This document shows positions 13,798-18,336 of a DNA stretch of 18,336 nucleotides, piece by piece. Within the stretch, counting starts at the first letter, position 1; each line of letters opens with the position of its first letter. The position numbers and the translations under genes are program-made. This DNA comes from Puniceicoccales bacterium (lineage in GTDB: Bacteria > Verrucomicrobiota > Verrucomicrobiia > Opitutales > JAIRLM01). The stretch lies in NCBI GenBank assembly GCA_031254835.1, contig JAIRTQ010000001.1, positions 1 through 18,336 of the forward strand. The letters are read 5' to 3'. The notes under the pieces are model-generated. The model did not search any database. It was not told the origin of the DNA and was given only the letters and a program-made list of their open reading frames with translations.

Positions 13798-15426
13798 CTA
13801 TTTAGTAGTGGTCGTTTTAGCAGCAGCGTCTTTAGTGGCTGGAGCAGCTGCTGTCGTTGGCTTTCTTTTTAGAGCCAAATCATTGCGCGCCGCAACAGCA
13901 TCGGCTGTAGCCGCCCTCGCCTCCGTCAAGGCAGTACTTTCTGCTGTGGATTTTCCAGAATGGCTTTTCATAAACAGGGCAGCAGCATCCGTGGCCAACA
14001 TGTCGGCCTTCCCTTCTTCCTCGCCCACCTTGGTGAGCTTACTTCCATCAACCTTCGCTGCCTTATAGTTAGTGTTTATTTCTTTTGCCGTAGTATCGAT
14101 TAATGTATTGATGGCTCTGTAGAAATCATTAAGCGCCGTCAATTGATCATCGCTAATTTCAGTACTTGCGCTGACGCCGTCCCTCAAGATAATTTCTGGG
14201 CTACTGCCCTCAAAACAAGAAATTCCGGCCAAAGCGTAAATCGCCTTAAGGTACTGTATCGCATCCGTAATTGAGGCTTTAGTTGCTAACTTCGATGGGC
14301 CAAAAGCCGTCGCATAAAGTGAAAGGAAATCCCTTCTTCCCGTCATGGCATCCATCTCTTTCGAGGCGTCTCTAAGGGCTGCGGCAACTATTCCTTCAGT
14401 AAGAGCACTAATCTCATCATCAGTAAGGTCTTCGGTCGCGGTTTTGCCGAATAGAGCCTTAAAGGCGGCAGCGCTAGCGGCGGTCTTTACTGCCGATCCC
14501 AGTCCCCCGTCGAGCTTCGCGGCGGCGACCGAAGTACGCGCAATACAGCTTGTTTTTTCGGAAGGGTCGAACAATTTCTTCACATCCGGCGCAGAAGATA
14601 AAAACTCTTCGGCGCATTTCATTATGTAGGAGAATTCTGCTTCCTTCTCTTCAATGAGAGCCTTTTGACGAGCAATCTCTAAATCGAACAATTCTGCAAA
14701 GTTCGCAGCCGGTTCCTTTAGGGATTCATTTGAATCTTCCATCTTATCAGCCAGCTTGAACAGCGCATTACCTGAAGACCCAAAGACGCATTCAGCATAT
14801 CTGTTTAGGGCAGCTACAACTTCACTAGGCTTATTCCCACAATAAGGAGTAGTTTTGAAAACAGTAGCGACTGCATTGGCGGCAGTTATATCGCCCTTGG
14901 CGATCTTTCTGTCTGTAATGGCCATAAGGTCGCGGAAATTTCCCACATTTTGCCCACCGCTAAGCTTATTCGCTACATTAGTATCAACTGTGACAAATGA
15001 GACAGTTAGGATGCTACACGCTGCAAGAACCGGCGCCGCTTTCTCAATCTTTTCCGCAAGGCCAGATAACAGCTTCAGCCCGGTTGGAGCGTCGCTACTG
15101 CCCGCGGTAGCTTGGAGCGCCTTTTCAACGACACGCGCACCGTAAATATAGCTGATACCAAACGTGAAAACGGCAGCGACCCAGAAGAGGAACTTCTGAG
15201 CAGTAGTCAACTTCGATTTAAGAATACTATTCAAATCGCTCACAAGCTCCGGGCATTGACCGGTTGCTTCTATCTGGGTCGTCACCATGGCCAAATCCTT
15301 AGCCGTTACGATCGCGCTACTATCGGCACTATCAAAATTTGCCTTCACAAGCTCTTGTGCCGCAGCCAGAGCCTTGGCGGATACGTGGTACCTAGCAAAA
15401 AAACCAGGCGTAAAACTATCTGTCAT
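13798..15426 (-). CDS. Unrecognised 542-residue Ala/Thr/Lys-rich protein with two hydrophobic segments
   Basis: I recognise no family. The start is well fixed: ATG at 15426 is preceded by AGGAGG at six bases, so the 15 open codons upstream are not used. Visible architecture: a Ser/Ala-rich N-terminus without a Sec signal peptide; hydrophobic segment FLFWVAAVFTFGISYIYG at 79-96; a second, AAPVLAACSILTVSFVTV, at 130-147; then a long helical soluble region with scattered cysteines (196, 213, 271, 294, 404). The C-terminal ~60 residues are a low-complexity Ala/Thr/Lys/Ser tail ending TTTTK. Composition and somewhat higher AT content differ from the neighbouring enzymes. A pair of membrane segments in an otherwise soluble, signal-less protein resembles translocators or inclusion-membrane-type effectors of type III systems. 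That is inference; no chaperone gene is adjacent. Confidence 0.75.
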   Translation of the reverse strand: MTDSFTPGFFARYHVSAKALAAAQELVKANFDSADSSAIVTAKDLAMVTTQIEATGQCPELVSDLNSILKSKLTTAQKFLFWVAAVFTFGISYIYGARVVEKALQATAGSSDAPTGLKLLSGLAEKIEKAAPVLAACSILTVSFVTVDTNVANKLSGGQNVGNFRDLMAITDRKIAKGDITAANAVATVFKTTPYCGNKPSEVVAALNRYAECVFGSSGNALFKLADKMEDSNESLKEPAANFAELFDLEIARQKALIEEKEAEFSYIMKCAEEFLSSAPDVKKLFDPSEKTSCIARTSVAAAKLDGGLGSAVKTAASAAAFKALFGKTATEDLTDDEISALTEGIVAAALRDASKEMDAMTGRRDFLSLYATAFGPSKLATKASITDAIQYLKAIYALAGISCFEGSSPEIILRDGVSASTEISDDQLTALNDFYRAINTLIDTTAKEINTNYKAAKVDGSKLTKVGEEEGKADMLATDAAALFMKSHSGKSTAESTALTEARAATADAVAARNDLALKRKPTTAAAPATKDAAAKTTTTK

Positions 15427-15432
15427 ATTTTT

Positions 15433-15438
15433 CCTCCT
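15433..15438 (-). promoter_or_regulatory. Strong ribosome-binding site of the 542-residue protein gene
   Basis: AGGAGG on the minus strand, six bases before the ATG at 15426: the strongest Shine-Dalgarno match noted in the window. It suggests high expression and fixes the start. Confidence 0.8.
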
Positions 15439-15602
15439 GCGCCTATCGTAGGGATTACATCGAAAGATCAAGCTTATTTTTGGAAATGTTTGGAAAGTCT
15501 ACTTTTCTTTCCTCGCTCACGGCACTGGATGGCAGGTCTTTTTGGCGAATTTCATTTCGAAAAAAAACTCGTCCCAGTGAATTTTTCTGTTTCCATGGTG
15601 TC

Positions 15603-16157
15603 ATGACATACGCTCCTTCTCGGTGGGACATTCTGCGACGTGAGAGCGTTTTCCTTGAGCCTCCCATCTTTCACATAGAGCGACAGCGCTACCGACAGAC
15701 GGAGAGCGGCCGGGAGGGGAATTTCTACGTCATCGCCTGCCCGGAATGGGTGCAAATCGTTCCAGTAACGAAAGATAATAAACTCGTCCTTGTGCGCCAG
15801 TTCCGCTTCGGCTCACGGCAAATTTCTCTGGAAACGCCGGGCGGGATCGTGGATTCGGGCGAATCGATCGAGGATGCGGCCCGACGGGAACTGCGGGAAG
15901 AAACCGGTTTCGCCGCCGCCACTCTCCGCCCCGTGGCTACTCTGCGGCCCAATCCGGCCATTCAGGATAACAGGCTGCATATCGTTCTGGCGGAAGGCTG
16001 TGAATTGGCCGGCGAACAGCAGCTGGATCCCTATGAGGAAATTTCCATCGCCCTTTTTGAGGTCGACGGGGCCTATGAGCAGATCCGCTGCGGAGCAATT
16101 GACCACGCCCTCGCCATTGTTGCACTCCTATTGGCCCGCCCGCTTTTGTCGAACTAA
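15603..16157 (+). CDS. Nudix hydrolase (ADP-ribose pyrophosphatase-like)
   Basis: Hydrolase of nucleoside diphosphates linked to another moiety, most like ADP-ribose/sugar-nucleotide pyrophosphatases. The Nudix box is intact: GIVDSGE (81-87), then AARRELREETGF (92-103), fitting GX5EX7REUXEEXGU. Upstream are CPEWVQIVPVT and LVLVRQFRFG, the typical strand pair before the box; LHIVLAEGCE follows it. ATG at 15603 gives 184 residues and starts with the usual short lead to W8. The reading frame is open to 15480 but those codons show no family resemblance. There is no clear ribosome-binding site at 15603, so the exact start is uncertain. It is divergent from the 542-residue protein gene and followed after 61 bp by an unknown gene on the same strand. 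Confidence 0.88.
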   Translation: MTYAPSRWDILRRESVFLEPPIFHIERQRYRQTESGREGNFYVIACPEWVQIVPVTKDNKLVLVRQFRFGSRQISLETPGGIVDSGESIEDAARRELREETGFAAATLRPVATLRPNPAIQDNRLHIVLAEGCELAGEQQLDPYEEISIALFEVDGAYEQIRCGAIDHALAIVALLLARPLLSN

Positions 16158-16218
16158 AGCATAGACGCAGTCCGTTTTGCGTTGCTTTTTCCTGGAAAAT
16201 TCCTATGGGCCGCTGACT

Positions 16219-16827
16219 ATGACAGAACTTAGTGCTTACGGGCTTGTGTCTAGACTTAGTGCCGTAGAGCGGCGCGTACGGGAAAGGGCCGCCGATGACA
16301 AAGGCCAGCCAGCTATGGCTAACGTTCCGGACCTCATAGTAGAAGTGGCTTCAGAGCTGGGTATCAGCAAGATGGCCATCGTCCTATGCCGTGTGGTCTA
16401 TGTGTCATTTGGGTGGTTGGTAAATCTTTTGCGAAAACTCTTTGGTTCTAGCGAAGAGTCGCTGCCGGAAGACTACGAAAACCTCGCAACGGACGTAAAG
16501 GGAATCGCCGAGCTGAAAAGTGGGCCGCGAAATCGGGAAAAACACGCCCTTCACGGCCAGCTGCAGAAAATATGTGCCGGTTGGGACGGCGGTACGCGGG
16601 CCATCTGGCAAATCATGCGGGCCATCCGCAAGTTGCCAAAAAATTCGCCGGCCGTAGCCGTGGCCGGATCCACCTTCCGGAAGTGGACCGAGTCCCTCAA
16701 CGAGGTTTTAGGGTTAGAGCTGAAGCCCGTAGGCGATGGGACGGATCTGCCCGTGGCGTCGAAGGCGCTGAAAGCTGTCGACGCAGCCATTCGAAGGCAC
16801 TGCAAGGGAGTGGTAGGCGGTTCCTAA
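16219..16827 (+). CDS. Unrecognised 202-residue protein with one hydrophobic segment
   Basis: No family recognised. From ATG at 16219 the protein is 202 residues. It has a charged N-terminus (ERRVRERAADDKGQ), one hydrophobic segment MAIVLCRVVYVSFGWLVNLL at about 52-71 followed by basic RKLF, an acidic patch SSEESLPEDYE, then a basic, predicted-soluble C-terminal half with TFRKWTESLNEVLGLEL and KALKAVDAAIRRHCKG. No signal peptide is evident. The ribosome-binding site is weak; an upstream TTG at 16177 is less likely. It lies 61 bp after the Nudix gene, probably co-transcribed. Its TAA stop interlocks with the convergent lptB stop (4-bp overlap). It may be a small membrane-associated protein or secreted effector, but nothing in the sequence decides this. 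The ORF itself is probably genuine because it is long and no better frame covers it. Confidence 0.68.
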   Translation: MTELSAYGLVSRLSAVERRVRERAADDKGQPAMANVPDLIVEVASELGISKMAIVLCRVVYVSFGWLVNLLRKLFGSSEESLPEDYENLATDVKGIAELKSGPRNREKHALHGQLQKICAGWDGGTRAIWQIMRAIRKLPKNSPAVAVAGSTFRKWTESLNEVLGLELKPVGDGTDLPVASKALKAVDAAIRRHCKGVVGGS

Positions 16828-17534
16828 AAGCCGTCGCCTAGATAAAATTTCCTACTCAACGCATCGGCAAGAAGCGTGCTACGGTCTCCGGCGGCAAGAA
16901 TTGCGCCTTCGTGGAGAAGGTGGGCCCGGTCGACGATGGCGAGAGTCTCCCGGACGTTATGGTCCGTAATGAGCACGCCGATGGAACGTTCCTTGAGCCG
17001 GATGAGGATGCGTTGAACCTCTTGCACGCTGATGGGGTCAACGCCGCTAAACGGCTCGTCTAGAAGCAGTAGCCGCGGGCCTGTCACGAGGGCCCGAGCG
17101 ATTTCCAGCCGGCGCCCTTCGCCGCCGCTCAAACTGTCCGCCCGCCGTTCGGACAGGGAGCCGATGGCTAGTTCATCCAGAAGCCCATCCACCAGCCGTT
17201 TCCGTTCCGCGGTGGCCAGCGGCAGCAGCTCGGCGATGGCCAGCAGATTCTGGCGGACGGTCAATCGGCGGAAGAGGGAGCACTCCTGGGGCAGGTAGCC
17301 GAGTCCGGCCCGGGCCCGTCGATGGACGGGAAGTCGGGAAATTTCCTTCCCGCCCAGGCATATGCTGCCGCCGCTGGGCCGCAAGAGACCGGCCACCATT
17401 TGGAAGGTGGTGCTCTTCCCGGCGCCATTGGGACCTAGGAGTCCAATAATTTCACCGGGGCGCACTTCGAAGCTCACGGAGCGCACGACGGTCCGCTTGC
17501 CGTAGCGTTTCTCCAGACCTCGCACCGCCAGCAT
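16824..17534 (-). CDS. lptB: LPS export ABC transporter ATP-binding protein LptB
   Basis: ATPase that works with LptF/LptG to extract LPS from the inner membrane and push it along the LptC-A-D bridge. Motifs: Walker A GPNGAGKST, Q-loop YLPQECSLFRRLTVRQNLLAI, signature LSGGEGRRLEIARAL, Walker B LLLLDEPFSGVDP and H-loop ITDHNVRETL. The YLPQE.S.FR.LTV.QN and FSGVDPISVQEVQ stretches are characteristic of LptB rather than LivF-type ATPases. ATG at 17534 gives 236 residues (E. coli 241) and has AGGGGG five bases upstream; a GTG at 17540 lies directly on that site. It begins 9 bp after the McsB-like gene and is probably co-transcribed with it. The stop overlaps that of the convergent unknown gene. 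Confidence 0.94.
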   Translation of the reverse strand: MLAVRGLEKRYGKRTVVRSVSFEVRPGEIIGLLGPNGAGKSTTFQMVAGLLRPSGGSICLGGKEISRLPVHRRARAGLGYLPQECSLFRRLTVRQNLLAIAELLPLATAERKRLVDGLLDELAIGSLSERRADSLSGGEGRRLEIARALVTGPRLLLLDEPFSGVDPISVQEVQRILIRLKERSIGVLITDHNVRETLAIVDRAHLLHEGAILAAGDRSTLLADALSRKFYLGDGF

Positions 17535-17543
17535 AGCCACCCC

Positions 17544-18336
17544 CTAGCGCAGCAGCTGAACCCTCCCGAAGGACTGCCGCAACAGCTCCGTCCGCAGCTG
17601 TTCCTGCACATTCTCAGCGACCCATTCGCCGTGCCGCATTTGCAGGTGTATCGGTAAGACCGCCGTGAAAAGCTCGTCAATTTTCTGGAAAAATTCTTTG
17701 TCCAGGTAGCCGAGGCAAGCTGCCAATCGCGCCTGCCCTAAAAGGACTAAAGCCTCCGAAAGGGGCATGATGCGGGCGCTATAGAGAAGGGCGATGACCC
17801 GCGCCATGCGGTCGGGCACGCGATCGGGGAAGGATGCCTCCAGTTCCTTGCGTGCAGCAAGTTCCTGTTCCGCGAGTGCTTCACCTACGCCTGCCATGCG
17901 CCGCAGAATGGTTTCTTCGCTCTCTCCAAGGGTCATGCGGTTATGTACCTGGAAAATGCAACTTTCCGAGCTCGATACCGCACCCAAGAGTCCTCCAAAG
18001 GCACAGCCAAGCAATTGGACGGCGTGAGCCACCTGCTCAATTTTTCCTATGGCCACCAGCGCAGGCAGAAAGAGCAGCAATGAGACCCGTAGGCCAGTAC
18101 CCATGTCGGAGGGATCTGCCGTAAGAAACCCCTTCTGGCCGTTAAAAGCAAAATTTAATCTCTGGGATAGAGCGCCATCTGCTTCATCCAACCTCTCATA
18201 GGCCCGAAAAACATCCAATCCTGGCAGTAGGCAGGCAAACTTCAGATGCTCTCCGTCATTGAAGCGAAAGTTCATTGATCGGTCATCGAGCAGCGCAATT
18301 TCCATTCGGAAAGTACGTTGGAGGAAATTCGGCCCG
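17544..18336 (-). CDS. mcsB: McsB-like protein (ATP:guanido phosphotransferase family), 5' end outside window
   Basis: C-terminal ~263 residues of a protein matching McsB, the protein-arginine kinase that marks proteins for ClpCP in Firmicutes and has homologues in Chlamydia. Aligned by memory to B. subtilis McsB: FNDGEHLKFACLLPGLDVFRAY (family NEEDHLRIQCLLPG), GFLTADPSDMGTGLRVSLLLFLPAL (family YLTSCPTNVGTGLRASV), FQVHNRMTLGESEETIL (family FQISNQITLGKSEEDI). The frame is open to the window edge (GPNFLQRTF precedes Met at 18305, matching the family's SPNL region), so the annotated ATG at 18305 is internal and the true start lies beyond 18336. The catalytic loop GIYGEGSEAVGN is shortened to GAVSSSESC, and the C-terminal phospho-arginine pocket motif RDxxRA is not recognisable, so kinase activity is doubtful. 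lptB follows after 9 bp. Confidence 0.85.
   Translation of the reverse strand, partial: GPNFLQRTFRMEIALLDDRSMNFRFNDGEHLKFACLLPGLDVFRAYERLDEADGALSQRLNFAFNGQKGFLTADPSDMGTGLRVSLLLFLPALVAIGKIEQVAHAVQLLGCAFGGLLGAVSSSESCIFQVHNRMTLGESEETILRRMAGVGEALAEQELAARKELEASFPDRVPDRMARVIALLYSARIMPLSEALVLLGQARLAACLGYLDKEFFQKIDELFTAVLPIHLQMRHGEWVAENVQEQLRTELLRQSFGRVQLLR

Noticed and set aside
14345..14629. Ser/Ala-rich + strand open frame opposite the 542-residue protein gene
   Set aside because: It is a composition-driven complement of an Ala/Ser-rich gene, with no start signal or domain.
15480..15602. Extended N-terminus of the Nudix hydrolase
   Set aside because: The extra 41 residues (Phe/Arg/Lys-rich) come from the AT-rich divergent promoter region and have no family counterpart.

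Overview
The window looks like a chromosomal segment of a Gram-negative bacterium of the Planctomycetota-Verrucomicrobiota-Chlamydiota (PVC) group. A host-associated Verrucomicrobiota (Opitutae-like) lineage is the best guess. The evidence is the block rpsK-rpsD-rpoA-rplQ, an S11 protein with a long N-terminal extension, a zinc-free S4, LPS biosynthesis genes, a virulence-type (YscV-like, not flagellar) type III secretion export gate, and a protein-arginine-kinase-like gene. The placement is inferred from gene content and remembered family sequences; no search was run.

Layout: (1) 37-2732 (+): S11, S4, RNA polymerase alpha and L17. (2) 2584-4186 (-): two peptide/nickel-type ABC ATPases; the downstream one runs about 150 bp antisense into the L17 gene. 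(3) 4240-8089 (+): glmM, kdsD, a dCMP/cytidine-deaminase-family gene and a stand-alone 5'-3' exonuclease, partly with coupled starts. (4) 8128-10749 (-): a YscY-like TPR protein translationally coupled to sctV. (5) 11038-11114 (+): tRNA-Val(UAC) with encoded CCA. (6) 11184-15426 (-): an unrecognised 542-residue Ala/Thr/Lys-rich protein with two hydrophobic segments, then folA, then one ORF fusing an LpxL/HtrB-type acyltransferase to a GT9 (WaaF-type) glycosyltransferase. (7) 15603-16827 (+): a Nudix hydrolase and an unrecognised 202-residue protein with one hydrophobic segment. (8) 16824-18336 (-): a McsB-like protein (5' end beyond the window) followed by lptB.

Functional threads: envelope building is prominent. 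GlmM feeds UDP-GlcNAc for peptidoglycan and lipid A, KdsD makes the Kdo precursor, the acyltransferase-GT9 fusion would act late in lipid A/core assembly, and LptB powers LPS export. Nucleotide metabolism is represented by DHFR, the deaminase and the Nudix enzyme. SctY-like/SctV show that the cell has, or had, an injectisome. The two unknown membrane-segment proteins are candidate partners or substrates of it, but this rests only on composition and proximity.

The genome is compact: there are ATGA start/stop overlaps, interlocked convergent stop codons and an antisense 3' overlap. The longest gene-free stretch, 10738/10750-11037, is under 300 bp and holds a probable tRNA promoter. I saw no insertion sequences, CRISPR arrays or phage genes.
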